7,845 bases of DNA from Pseudobdellovibrio sp. (GCA_025449725.1 JANWIU010000139.1:1-7845); one strand, 5' to 3'. Shown: positions 1 through 6,416, counted from the first letter of the stretch. Made by a program: numbers and translations. Notes: generated by a model from the sequence alone, not told the origin.

Positions 1-1310
1 GCTAGCGTAGTGTTAGCGCGTGATTGCAGTCCGCTGATCACTTCAGCGCGGTTAGCTTTAAATTCAAGTAACATAACTCTTGTATCGAGATCAGCAAGAC
101 GGGCTTTTACGGCATCGTCATTTTTCTTCATGGTGTCTTTTATGCTGCTGATCTGGCTGGCTAATTCATCAGTGATAGCTTTGATTTTATCAAGGCCAGC
201 AGAAAGGCTGGTTACATTGTTAGTTAAAGTTGTAACATCTTTTACGATTCCGTCGATTCGGCCATCAACAGCCTTTAAAGACTGAAGCTGCTGATCATGA
301 TTTTTCAAAACAGTTAAGAGCAAGCTACACTGGTTGAGTGCCGCAGAAGATGTCGCGACAGGAAACAAAGTGCTGCAATCAATAACAGCGGCAGTTAAGC
401 AGCAAGTTCCTGATTGATTTGTGGTTGTACATTTTGTTCGGCTGTCAGAGATTTCACCTGCAGCATTGTAAGCGCACAGACGGCCGGAAATTCCTGACAA
501 CTTGCTCATTTCATCCTGAGCTTGTTTCAATTCTGCCGCCATTTTTGCAGATTCTTCCGCTTGTTTTTTAACGTCGGCTTCCAGTTTGGTGCTTCTTTCT
601 TTAACGCCGGTTAATTCTGTTTCGGTGTATTTTTTAAGTTCTTCTAAAGCGGCTTTTAAGGCCATGTCTTCTGCTTTACCTTTAGCTGCAAGGTCCGCAA
701 TGGCTTTATTAATAGTGTCTAAACGACCTTCCCATTTTTCCATTTGGGCAACCAAGCCATCTACACGGGCAGAGATAGCTGTTTTGAAAGCATCAAATGC
801 ACCGCCAAGATCAGTTAAAGTTTTGATGGCTGCAGTAAGGCTGGCTTCTAGTTGATCAATTCTTGTCGCCAACAATTTATCACGACGAATAGAATCATAA
901 GCCACGCGTACGTCACGGCCCTGAGCCAGTAAGTTTACTAACGAATCAACCTCTTTTAATACGACGTTGCTGTTAGTTGGAACTTTATCAATAGTAATGG
1001 CTTTTTCAATCATGTCTGCTTTTGCTAACAGAGCATTCGCCAAACTTGGAGCTTCTTTTAATACAGGTGAATTAGGATCTGCAGATAAATCATAAGTTTT
1101 CAAAAGGGCCGCAAGATCGCGGGCCTCTTGTAACATCGTGAAGAGATCATCTTCAGATGACAGCGCTGAGAATGAATTCAATGAGCTCATCTCTTGAAAG
1201 TCTGTCGATTTTTGACCGCAGTTTTGATAAACAACGGTGACCAGCAACAATGAAACACTTAGGACACCGATTTTCAGATATCTCTTGATTTCAGTTGATG
1301 ACACTTTCAT
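1..1310 (-). CDS. Exported coiled-coil protein, probable lipoprotein (C-terminus beyond the left edge)
   Basis: The frame is open from an ATG at 1310-1308 to the left edge (436 codons, no stop), so the gene is 3'-truncated by the window. The start is supported by AAGGTGGGG just upstream. Residues 1-30 are a basic stretch then a hydrophobic segment (16-28), ending in YQNC with Cys31; this is a poor match to the classical lipobox, but such variants occur in Bdellovibrio lipoproteins, so lipid anchoring is plausible rather than shown. Residues about 150-275 and 335-430 are rich in Ala, Lys, Glu and Asp with spaced Leu/Ile, as expected for coiled coils. Between them lies a compact segment with six cysteines (279, 294, 303, 304, 312, 328), probably a disulfide-bonded module. 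I recognise no enzyme family. A fibrous surface or periplasmic protein is the best guess. The gene has its own leader region and appears to be transcribed separately from the upstream lipoprotein gene. Confidence 0.85.
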   Translation of the reverse strand, partial: MKVSSTEIKRYLKIGVLSVSLLLVTVVYQNCGQKSTDFQEMSSLNSFSALSSEDDLFTMLQEARDLAALLKTYDLSADPNSPVLKEAPSLANALLAKADMIEKAITIDKVPTNSNVVLKEVDSLVNLLAQGRDVRVAYDSIRRDKLLATRIDQLEASLTAAIKTLTDLGGAFDAFKTAISARVDGLVAQMEKWEGRLDTINKAIADLAAKGKAEDMALKAALEELKKYTETELTGVKERSTKLEADVKKQAEESAKMAAELKQAQDEMSKLSGISGRLCAYNAAGEISDSRTKCTTTNQSGTCCLTAAVIDCSTLFPVATSSAALNQCSLLLTVLKNHDQQLQSLKAVDGRIDGIVKDVTTLTNNVTSLSAGLDKIKAITDELASQISSIKDTMKKNDDAVKARLADLDTRVMLLEFKANRAEVISGLQSRANTTL

Positions 1311-1322
1311 TTTTTCCCCACC

Positions 1323-1345
1323 TTACCTGAAATGCACTCAGGTAA
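1323..1345 (-). promoter_or_regulatory. Inverted repeat in the leader of the coiled-coil gene
   Basis: TTACCTGA and TCAGGTAA form perfect 8-bp arms around a 7-nt loop. In the minus-strand transcript the 3' arm ends directly against the GGTGGGG ribosome binding site, 13 bases before the ATG. It could be an RNA hairpin limiting ribosome access or a DNA operator. A second small stem, ACTC-TTCG-GAGT, lies a few bases further upstream at about 1350-1361. Confidence 0.45.
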
Positions 1346-1625
1346 TTAACTCTTCGGAGTAATTTAAAAACGCATAACTGTGTCTAAAACTTTGGAAAGG
1401 TGAATTAGTCTTTGACATTTCTTTGGGTGAAAAAAGTCAGAAACGCGGTGTAGTGCTTATTGAGGCTCACGTGTTCGATTTTGCAACAACATGTTTTTGA
1501 CACCCGTTAGAAAATATTTTTCACCCGTTTTATAATAGGACGTAATGCCGACTGAAATTTCCCGCAGTGAAACAAAAAACCTAAACTGCAATCTATAGAG
1601 TCACTTTGTGTTGCGATATGAGTTT

Positions 1626-1661
1626 AAAAAAAGAAAGAGGCGCGAGAAATCGCGCCTCTTT
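1626..1661 (-). terminator. Rho-independent terminator of the 213-aa lipoprotein gene
   Basis: A perfect 12-bp stem (AAAGAGGCGCGA at 1634-1645 with its complement at 1650-1661) closes a 4-nt loop. Read on the minus strand it is followed by C and seven T residues (1633-1626). It sits 25 bases after the stop codon at 1686. There is no T-tract on the plus side beyond the stem, so it is directional for the minus strand. Confidence 0.92.
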
Positions 1662-1685
1662 AACAGGGGGTATAGGGCCGGGGAA

Positions 1686-2327
1686 CTATTGTTTAAAGAA
1701 TGTGGTGCCGTCAGTAGTCGCAGGACGATCGTTGGCTGTAGGGCAGATAAAGTCGTATCCCGCTTCAGTACATTTACTTTCAAAGTGCATGAAAGGTGGT
1801 TCAACATTTTGTTGAATATAATAACTGCCGTAGTGTTTTGTGCCGTAAGCCACATTGGATAAGTCAAGGCCCGGTCCAATGTTGCAGCCAAGTAATACAC
1901 CTGCGTTTCCTACAGACCAGGAATTTGATCCGCAAGCACTGTTGTTATTCAGATCATCAACAGTAGCCTGATCATAAGGAATACCCACGATCATCTGGAT
2001 TTCCCATTCATAGTCCTTAGCATCTTCAATAGCCGCGCTGTCTCCGGTAACAGTCAGCGGGCCGGTGAACATCACAGTGGAGCTGTGGTTGGCAGGTTCA
2101 CAATAACGAGAGCCGGTGTAGCGCAAAGTGGCTACTGTTAATGTACCGTCTTCCAGTTTAAAGCTTTTAACGTATGAATCACTGAAATCCTCCACGCATT
2201 CGGTGGCCCAGGTGCCATCCAGGGTTTCTAGTGGGTTGGAAGGTTCTTCTACTTCGCCGACTTTTACTGTACAGCTTGAAAAGGCCAAAGCTGTTACTGC
2301 GATCATCATTAAATTAATTCTATTCAT
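1686..2327 (-). CDS. Putative lipoprotein, 213 aa, function unknown
   Basis: The start is the ATG at 2327-2325, preceded by AAGGAG with six bases of spacing. A longer in-frame reading back to 2480 has no ribosome binding site and would bury the signal peptide. Residues 1-18 form a short signal peptide ending LAFSSC, with Cys19 as the likely lipidated residue. The mature part opens with LDGTW (36-40) and contains Cys at 44, 76, 132, 148, 186 and 195, six in all, enough for three disulfides. The start (Gly-Thr-Trp, then Cys, then alternating beta-like stretches with Tyr and Cys) resembles small beta-barrel, lipocalin/APCDD1-like domains of predicted lipoproteins; this is a weak impression. It has its own leader and a strong terminator, so it is probably monocistronic. 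Function not recognised. Confidence 0.85.
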   Translation of the reverse strand: MNRINLMMIAVTALAFSSCTVKVGEVEEPSNPLETLDGTWATECVEDFSDSYVKSFKLEDGTLTVATLRYTGSRYCEPANHSSTVMFTGPLTVTGDSAAIEDAKDYEWEIQMIVGIPYDQATVDDLNNNSACGSNSWSVGNAGVLLGCNIGPGLDLSNVAYGTKHYGSYYIQQNVEPPFMHFESKCTEAGYDFICPTANDRPATTDGTTFFKQ

Positions 2328-2346
2328 AAAACTCTCCTTGTTAGTT

Positions 2347-2372
2347 GAAGTTAAAAACTTCGTTACGATAAC
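2347..2372 (-). promoter_or_regulatory. Two small inverted repeats in the lipoprotein gene leader
   Basis: GAAGTT-AAA-AACTTC (2347-2361) lies just upstream of the ribosome binding site of the 213-aa lipoprotein gene. It abuts GTTA-CGA-TAAC (2362-2372). A further CAGCT-ATA-AGCTG lies at 2404-2416. The arms are only 4-6 bp, so any operator or RNA-structure role is tentative. No clear sigma-70 promoter is visible between 2328 and 2495. Confidence 0.25.
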
Positions 2373-2452
2373 AAGTAAGAGCAAGGGCGCAGCCATGAAA
2401 GGCCAGCTATAAGCTGTTGAAATAAATGAGGTTCTTATTCTGAAACGGTGCT

Positions 2453-2478
2453 GAAAACCCTGCAACTGCAGAGTTTTC
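2453..2478 (-). terminator. Possible weak terminator hairpin after the HELGHH gene
   Basis: GAAAACCCTGCA (2453-2464) and TGCAGAGTTTTC (2467-2478) pair over 12 positions with one wobble and a minimal loop. It lies 18 bases after the stop at 2496. On the minus strand the only T run is the TTTT inside the 3' arm and no T-tract follows, so termination may be inefficient and could allow readthrough into the lipoprotein gene. Confidence 0.4.
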
Positions 2479-2495
2479 ATTAGTAAAAGCCGGTC

Positions 2496-3485
2496 TTAGT
2501 TTCCGAATTTAATGATTTTCCACCAAGGGTCGCGGTTTTGAGAAACAGTCAATCCTTGATCTAATGTCCATTTGCCGTCATCACCCTTAGTGATATTGAA
2601 ATCAATTTTCAGACGGTAGTCCTGGCTTCTGAAAGAAGCGCTCTCACCTTTACATTTATGTGAAAGATCTCCGGAAATAGAAAGCTTAACATGATTCTCT
2701 TTTTTTAAATCAAATTTATCCCAGTGAACATTATGAACAATGCTACCTCGAGGACGACTGGTTTTAACAGGAATATCCGGAATCGGCAGAATCGGAATCG
2801 GAATCGAAAAATCCGGGCAGAAGATTGCATTACGGTACTTTTCTGAAATATCGATGGCCTGATCCTGAACATAAATGATGATGTCAGGGAAGGCTTCTTC
2901 AGAACCGGTATTAATAAACGTAGCCGATATCAACTGTGACCACGGAATCAAAGGAGTGTTGTAAATGTTGTTTTCAAGAAGCATCGCTACGCGCACGCCC
3001 AATAAGTCCAGATCTGTATGTGAATAATTACCGTAGTGATGACCCAGCTCATGAATGAGAATCGCAACAGACTCTGAAAGGCTGGCCGGAATATAAATTC
3101 CCATGCTGTTTTTTGTATAAAGTAAATCAATGTTCACGATGATCGGGCTGCCCACTTTACTTCCGGTTTTAGCAACTTTAACTTCACCGTTTAAAATGAA
3201 AGTGCCGGGACGGGATTTTTCAGAAGCAAACTGGATCTGGCTTGGCGTTGCCTGTTCGTCCTTAAGGCCGCTTGCAATTTGATTCAGAATTTCTTTTTGT
3301 TTGCCGTCTAACTTGCAGAATTCAGAAGAAAGGCACATTTGAATGTAAGTTCCCAGCTTCTGGTAAGCAAAGAGAATATTTTTTTCGGCAAAGCCGCCGC
3401 CGTTATTAACTAAATCTCCGCCTGCATGCGCGGAAAGGGAAACAGCTAAAATGATCAGACTTAAAAACTTGGGGAAAGTTTTCAT
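2496..3485 (-). CDS. Secreted putative zinc metallopeptidase-like protein with HELGHH motif
   Basis: 329 aa. The start overlaps the upstream regulator stop as ATGA, with AAGGAG seven bases before it. Residues 1-21 are a Sec signal peptide ending SAHA. The mature protein begins GGDLVNNGGGFAE, an opening I associate with a family of secreted Bdellovibrio proteins. Residues 145-149 are HELGH, the zincin signature (His145 and His149 as metal ligands, Glu146 as general base), followed by His150 and Gly152. His156 or Asp158 could be the third ligand, but the spacing is one residue longer than the metzincin HExxHxxGxxH. An Ile-Pro-rich linker at 228-240 joins the N-terminal domain to a C-terminal domain of about 90 residues (241-329). 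Cysteines are at 51, 57, 223 and 278. It is the second gene of an operon with the regulator, so its expression is probably tied to it. Proteolytic activity is inferred from the motif alone; it could be a non-catalytic relative. Confidence 0.82.
   Translation of the reverse strand: MKTFPKFLSLIILAVSLSAHAGGDLVNNGGGFAEKNILFAYQKLGTYIQMCLSSEFCKLDGKQKEILNQIASGLKDEQATPSQIQFASEKSRPGTFILNGEVKVAKTGSKVGSPIIVNIDLLYTKNSMGIYIPASLSESVAILIHELGHHYGNYSHTDLDLLGVRVAMLLENNIYNTPLIPWSQLISATFINTGSEEAFPDIIIYVQDQAIDISEKYRNAIFCPDFSIPIPILPIPDIPVKTSRPRGSIVHNVHWDKFDLKKENHVKLSISGDLSHKCKGESASFRSQDYRLKIDFNITKGDDGKWTLDQGLTVSQNRDPWWKIIKFGN
2766..2804 (-). repeat. Imperfect GGAATC-type tandem repeat encoding an Ile-Pro linker
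   Basis: The coding DNA here is built from near-copies of a GGAATC/GGCAGAATC unit on the plus strand and gives Ile-Pro repeated along residues 228-240. It marks an extended, polyproline-like hinge between two domains and is a place where slippage could change the linker length by two residues at a time. Confidence 0.6.
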
Positions 3486-4243
3486 TTCGAAGCTCCTTGA
3501 TTCTTTTTTAATGCTGTTACCGGAAACAGCTGAAAAGATAACGTGTAAACCTCATTGGTAGTGCCTTCTTCTAGCAAAGTAGCGGCTTTTTTTCGAGTTT
3601 TTAGTAGCAAAGCTTTTACTTTTGGAAGGTTTTTCAAATTGACAGGCATTGTGACAGACCCGAACTCTCTTAAATCAACAGGGACATTATGAATAGCCTT
3701 TTCCGCCAGGACCAAATTCTGCGAATGATGTTTGCGGATAGCAGTCGAAGGCAAGTCACTGCTGGTCGTTAACGGCTTGGCGGTTCTTATCAGTCTGGAT
3801 CTTTCAATCTTAATAAGCCCTAACCTTTGTAGTCTCTCTAAGGCTTCAATAGCCAGGTAGGGTTCAAGGTTAAGTCTCTCGCTGATCCAGGCGGGATCTG
3901 CTTTATTAGTCTTTAGCTTTGCAAGATTTAAAATGGCCAGATAGTACCAGTCTGCGATCAATTTAAATTCGTCTTCTAATAGAAGCTGATGAACTTCTTC
4001 CGGTGTTTGTGGCTTATGATCTTTAGCTATTAGTGCCGAGCGTTGATCCGAATCCAGATCAAGTGATTGTAAAACTTTCATCAGATTTTTTTTAGAAAGA
4101 TCTCGCTTTCCGGAGAGCACTTCCGACAAGCTACCAAGCCCAACTCCTAAGTCGCGCGCGAAGGCTCTCAGAGAGTAAAGCGGGTTGCGGCTTCGTCTTT
4201 TATCAAGCTCTGCCAGTAAAGTTTCTTTTAGGTTTTTCGACAT
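3482..4243 (-). CDS. TIGR02147/DUF4423-type transcriptional regulator
   Basis: 253 aa from the ATG at 4243-4241; a TTG at 4279 would add 12 residues but has no ribosome binding site. The layout matches the TIGR02147 family, which is abundant in Bdellovibrio and Fibrobacter. An N-terminal helix-turn-helix lies at about 22-60 (NPLYSLRAFARDLGVG, then SLSEVLSGKRDLS). A second winged-helix-like segment lies at about 117-158 (WISERLNLEPYLAIEALERL). The C-terminal effector-like part ends in the conserved VYTLSFQLFPVT (232-243). No signal peptide is present, so it acts in the cytoplasm. Members are taken to be DNA-binding regulators, but their ligands are poorly known. It is translationally coupled to the secreted HELGHH gene by a 4-base overlap. 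The TCGGAACA repeats immediately upstream of its promoter suggest autoregulation. No good ribosome binding site precedes either start. Confidence 0.9.
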   Translation of the reverse strand: MSKNLKETLLAELDKRRSRNPLYSLRAFARDLGVGLGSLSEVLSGKRDLSKKNLMKVLQSLDLDSDQRSALIAKDHKPQTPEEVHQLLLEDEFKLIADWYYLAILNLAKLKTNKADPAWISERLNLEPYLAIEALERLQRLGLIKIERSRLIRTAKPLTTSSDLPSTAIRKHHSQNLVLAEKAIHNVPVDLREFGSVTMPVNLKNLPKVKALLLKTRKKAATLLEEGTTNEVYTLSFQLFPVTALKKNQGASK

Positions 4244-4250
4244 GGAGTAG

Positions 4251-4279
4251 GGTTTAACAGGGTTTTTACCTTTTTGCAA
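4251..4279 (-). promoter_or_regulatory. Candidate promoter of the regulator operon
   Basis: On the minus strand TTGCAA (4279-4274) is separated by 17 bp from TAAACC (4256-4251). Transcription would begin at about 4244-4243, essentially on the ATG, which would make the message leaderless and would explain the missing ribosome binding site. The -10 match is modest. The perfect inverted repeat 4284-4302 ends five bases upstream of the -35. Confidence 0.35.
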
Positions 4280-4283
4280 TAGA

Positions 4284-4320
4284 TCGGAACAAAGTGTTCC
4301 GACTTGGGCGCATCGGAACA
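4284..4320. promoter_or_regulatory. TCGGAACA operator: perfect inverted repeat plus a third copy
   Basis: TCGGAACA (4284-4291), AAG, then TGTTCCGA (4295-4302) is a perfect 8-bp inverted repeat with a 3-bp spacer. A third TCGGAACA occurs in direct orientation at 4313-4320, 29 bp from the first. The cluster lies between the -35 elements of the candidate divergent promoters for the regulator and the 177-aa exported protein. I infer that it binds the TIGR02147-type regulator as a dimer, with the extra half-site as a secondary contact. Confidence 0.65.
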
Positions 4321-4338
4321 GTTTGAGGGCAACCCCTA

Positions 4339-4367
4339 TTGCGTTCTGTCGCGCGCCGAACTAAACA
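4339..4367 (+). promoter_or_regulatory. Candidate promoter of the 177-aa exported protein gene
   Basis: TTGCGT (4339-4344) and TAAACA (4362-4367) are separated by 17 bp, giving a leader of about 60 bases before the ATG at 4436. The TCGGAACA cluster ends 18 bases upstream of the -35, a typical place for an activator. Confidence 0.4.
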
Positions 4368-4435
4368 GGGTTCAAGAAAACACGTGAGATAAAAATCTGA
4401 CGCAAACTTTAACTACCTCTTGAAAGGGGAACAAA

Positions 4436-4969
4436 ATGAAAACAGTATTCGCAAAAACAATCGTAACAATCGCTTTAATCGCTTCAGGGTCTTTAGCATC
4501 AGCTGCTGAAGTTCCGGCTTGGTTATGCGCTATGAACTTCGAAGGCGTTAGCAAGGGCGTTCAAATCCTTGTTGGTCACTCAGAATTCAAAGGCCAAGGC
4601 ACAGTGGTTTGTAAAGCATTAAGCGGACAGGAAGTTTCTTATCCGGTAAAAATCACTATGAAAGCAAAACCATTGGCTCCGAAAATCTCTTTGGGTTACC
4701 AAAAAGTTTACGGTGAGTCTTTGAAGTTGGCATTGAGCACAGGCAATCCTGAAGATCTTTTAGGAACATACGCGATTGCTCAAGGCCGCGCAGCTATCAT
4801 CGGCGGAGTCGGTGTGATTACAGCTGTCCGTGCTTCTGACAAAAACCTTTCTTTCGATATTTCATTACAAGTAACTAAAGGCTTAGGCTTAGACTTAGGT
4901 TTCAGCAAAATGAAAATTGAATTAGACGAGACTCGTGCTAACTACTTGTTATCAACAGTATCAACTTAA
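4436..4969 (+). CDS. Small exported protein, 177 aa, function unknown
   Basis: The start has a good ribosome binding site (AAAGGGG, seven bases before ATG). Residues 1-23 are a classical Sec signal peptide ending ASA. The mature protein has two cysteines (31 and 59) that could form a disulfide. Its Gly-rich C-terminal half (about 109-163) has GTYAIAQGRAAIIGGVGVI followed by SLQVTKGLGLDLGFSKMKI, a beta-like pattern loosely reminiscent of small periplasmic DUF992-like proteins; I would not assign it on this basis. Strong translation signals and a clean terminator suggest a well-expressed periplasmic or secreted product. It is divergent from the regulator operon across the TCGGAACA operator, so it is a likely target of that regulator. 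Confidence 0.88.
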   Translation: MKTVFAKTIVTIALIASGSLASAAEVPAWLCAMNFEGVSKGVQILVGHSEFKGQGTVVCKALSGQEVSYPVKITMKAKPLAPKISLGYQKVYGESLKLALSTGNPEDLLGTYAIAQGRAAIIGGVGVITAVRASDKNLSFDISLQVTKGLGLDLGFSKMKIELDETRANYLLSTVST

Positions 4970-4992
4970 AAAGCGGCTTGAGGCCGCTTTTT
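4968..4992. terminator. Bidirectional rho-independent terminator between convergent genes
   Basis: AAAAAGCGGC (4968-4977) and GCCGCTTTTT (4983-4992) form a perfect 10-bp stem with a 5-nt loop, giving a U-tract on both strands. It overlaps the TAA of the 177-aa protein gene and lies five bases beyond the end of the convergent phospholipase D-like gene, so it should end both transcripts. Confidence 0.93.
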
Positions 4993-4997
4993 ATTTA

Positions 4998-6233
4998 TTA
5001 ATCGTGAGGAAAAGTCTTTCTGTTGCCGGGTTTGATTCTCGGAATACTGCTGGTCTGCGCGTCATATACAATTCGATCCAGAAATTCACTATAAATACTG
5101 TGCAAATTCCTGTCACGGATTTCAAACAGAACCTCGTCGTTAGCGCGAAGCGACCAAAGGTCAATATTGTGTGACCCTGTCAAGACGACCGGTATTTTCT
5201 CAGGAGAATTGTCGATCGATGCGTCTATCAAAACGATTTTAGTATGAATCGAGTTCGGATGTTGTTCTTCAAGCGCGGCGCCCTTGTAAGGCAGGACAAA
5301 TAAATTGTCTCCCAATTCTTCGACCACTTTTTTCCCCGGTGAGCTCTGAGCAGGGTCCACTCGGGAAATCACATCGACTGCGCAGCCTTCATCAATTAAC
5401 CTTCTCATTTGTTTTGCCACATCTCCGCGGGTAAAAGCAGACTGCGCGGCACGAATGCGGCTGCCAGATAGCCGGCAATTAACTCTCTTAAGTAAATTTT
5501 CAATTGGATCAGATCCTGATATTAAGCGCGGAAAGAAGTGAGCCTTTAAGCTGCCGTCAGCAGTACTGATCGTCGGGAAGGACTTTTTCAGGACTGTATT
5601 GTCGCTCTTAAGTTTTTGCCAGTAGGCCATGAATCCAGAAAACAAGGCCGCATCATTTTTAATGATCAGGAGGTCGTTATACATTTCCAGTTGATGTTCC
5701 ATCATGTTAGCAGAAGTTTGCGCGATCACATTTTTTTGTCCGTCTGAAAGTTCGGAAAATAAAAATAGTTTATTGTGATTAATGGCAAGACCGCGGCAAC
5801 TGCCACCAACTTTGTAACCATCTTTAACTTTGAGCAAGCTGAGCGGGGCTTTGATGGGGCTTGCACAAAATTTTACGCAATCTTCACCTTCGGCGCATTG
5901 AATGCCGGAAGTTAAAATATTGATCGCATGGCCTGTTGTGTTTCGGTAAGCTTTATTTCCGCCATCTAAAACCACTTGAACATCCACGCCGCGTTTACTG
6001 GCGTCTACCAAGGCCTGCATTATGGGAGCACGGTCCACTCGGTATAGGGTGACTCTGATCTTAGAGCCGGGAACAGCAAGTTGGCTCAGGAAAATCAATT
6101 TATCTTCAATAGTGGCTGTAGAGGACCTGACGAATCCGGGCGCATTAAAGACGGCTTCGGTTTCAGGCATGGCAAATCCCGCCCAAGAGTGCAGGAATAA
6201 ACTCATAAAACAAAGATTGCGCAAAAAGCCCAT
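4998..6233 (-). CDS. Exported phospholipase D-superfamily protein
   Basis: 411 aa from the ATG at 6233; a TTG at 6251 would add six residues, and neither start has a clear ribosome binding site. Residues 1-21 are a Sec signal peptide (GFLRNL, then a hydrophobic run ending AGFA). Two PLD repeats follow. The first has HNKLFLFS at 153-160, so the His and Lys of HxKxxxxD are kept but Asp is Ser, followed by TSAN at 173-176. The second is canonical, HTKIVLID at 330-337 with GSHN at 353-356. PLD enzymes use one His from each repeat in a shared active site, so activity is likely despite the altered Asp. The substrate may be a phospholipid or nucleic acid. Cysteines at 113, 119, 123 and 146 sit just before the first motif, probably a disulfide-stabilised insert. 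The gene is monocistronic, sharing a terminator with the convergent gene and an upstream region with the repeat-protein gene. Confidence 0.9.
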   Translation of the reverse strand: MGFLRNLCFMSLFLHSWAGFAMPETEAVFNAPGFVRSSTATIEDKLIFLSQLAVPGSKIRVTLYRVDRAPIMQALVDASKRGVDVQVVLDGGNKAYRNTTGHAINILTSGIQCAEGEDCVKFCASPIKAPLSLLKVKDGYKVGGSCRGLAINHNKLFLFSELSDGQKNVIAQTSANMMEHQLEMYNDLLIIKNDAALFSGFMAYWQKLKSDNTVLKKSFPTISTADGSLKAHFFPRLISGSDPIENLLKRVNCRLSGSRIRAAQSAFTRGDVAKQMRRLIDEGCAVDVISRVDPAQSSPGKKVVEELGDNLFVLPYKGAALEEQHPNSIHTKIVLIDASIDNSPEKIPVVLTGSHNIDLWSLRANDEVLFEIRDRNLHSIYSEFLDRIVYDAQTSSIPRIKPGNRKTFPHD

Positions 6234-6293
6234 CAGTATATCTAGCAGCAATCTTAAGACCGTCTAAGGCCAAATACAGAGAATTTAAGGCGA

Positions 6294-6322
6294 TTTATAC
6301 GGTCAGGACTGCAAAATTGCTT
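6294..6322 (-). promoter_or_regulatory. Weak candidate promoter of the PLD-like gene
   Basis: On the minus strand a good -10, TATAAA (6299-6294), lies 17 bp after a poor -35, AAGCAA (6322-6317), giving a leader of roughly 54 bases. An alternative TATACT at 6240-6235 sits too close to the ATG and has no -35. Confidence 0.25.
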
Positions 6323-6386
6323 TACACCGAGTTACAAATTTAGACAAAAAGGGTGACACCGCTTTGCGAAGGCCCGGCTTTTGCTT

Positions 6387-6416
6387 TTGACCCCTTTGGC
6401 TTCAAATAATTAATAA
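6387..6416 (+). promoter_or_regulatory. Candidate promoter of the cysteine-repeat protein gene
   Basis: TTGACC (6387-6392) and TAATAA (6411-6416) with 18-bp spacing in an AT-rich context. Transcription would start at about 6423, giving a very short leader before the AGGGGAG ribosome binding site and the ATG at 6439. Confidence 0.55.

Larger units (their letters stand above)
1311..1685. other. Gene-free 375-bp intergenic region
   Basis: This stretch separates two minus-strand genes. It holds the leader and presumably the promoter of the coiled-coil gene and, at the far end, the terminator of the 1686-2327 gene. I find no convincing minus-strand sigma-70 promoter; a TTTTAG / 17 bp / TAAATT arrangement near 1360-1390 is the best and it is weak. 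On the plus strand there is an exact TATAAT at 1531-1536 and a duplicated CACCCGTT (1501-1508, 1522-1529). GGGTGAAAAA at 1425-1434 is the inverse of TTTTTCACCC at 1517-1526. The only small frames present lack ribosome binding sites. Confidence 0.6.

Noticed and set aside
586..855. Plus-strand open frame within the coiled-coil gene
   Set aside because: It is antisense to a 436-codon uninterrupted frame with a signal sequence, has low-complexity Ser/Ala/Leu content typical of a mirror frame, and no ribosome binding site.
1491..1535. 14-codon frame MFLTPVRKYFSPVL in the gene-free region
   Set aside because: No ribosome binding site upstream, and it overlaps the duplicated CACCCGTT and the TATAAT element.
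2328..2480. N-terminal extension of the lipoprotein gene back to an ATG at 2480
   Set aside because: No ribosome binding site there, it would run through the 3' hairpin of the preceding gene, and the internal ATG at 2327 has a strong AAGGAG and begins a signal peptide.
1466..4388. AACACGTGAG present upstream of both the coiled-coil gene (minus, 1475-1466) and the 177-aa gene (plus, 4379-4388)
   Set aside because: Shared 10-mers are expected by chance in a window this size and the positions relative to the promoters differ.
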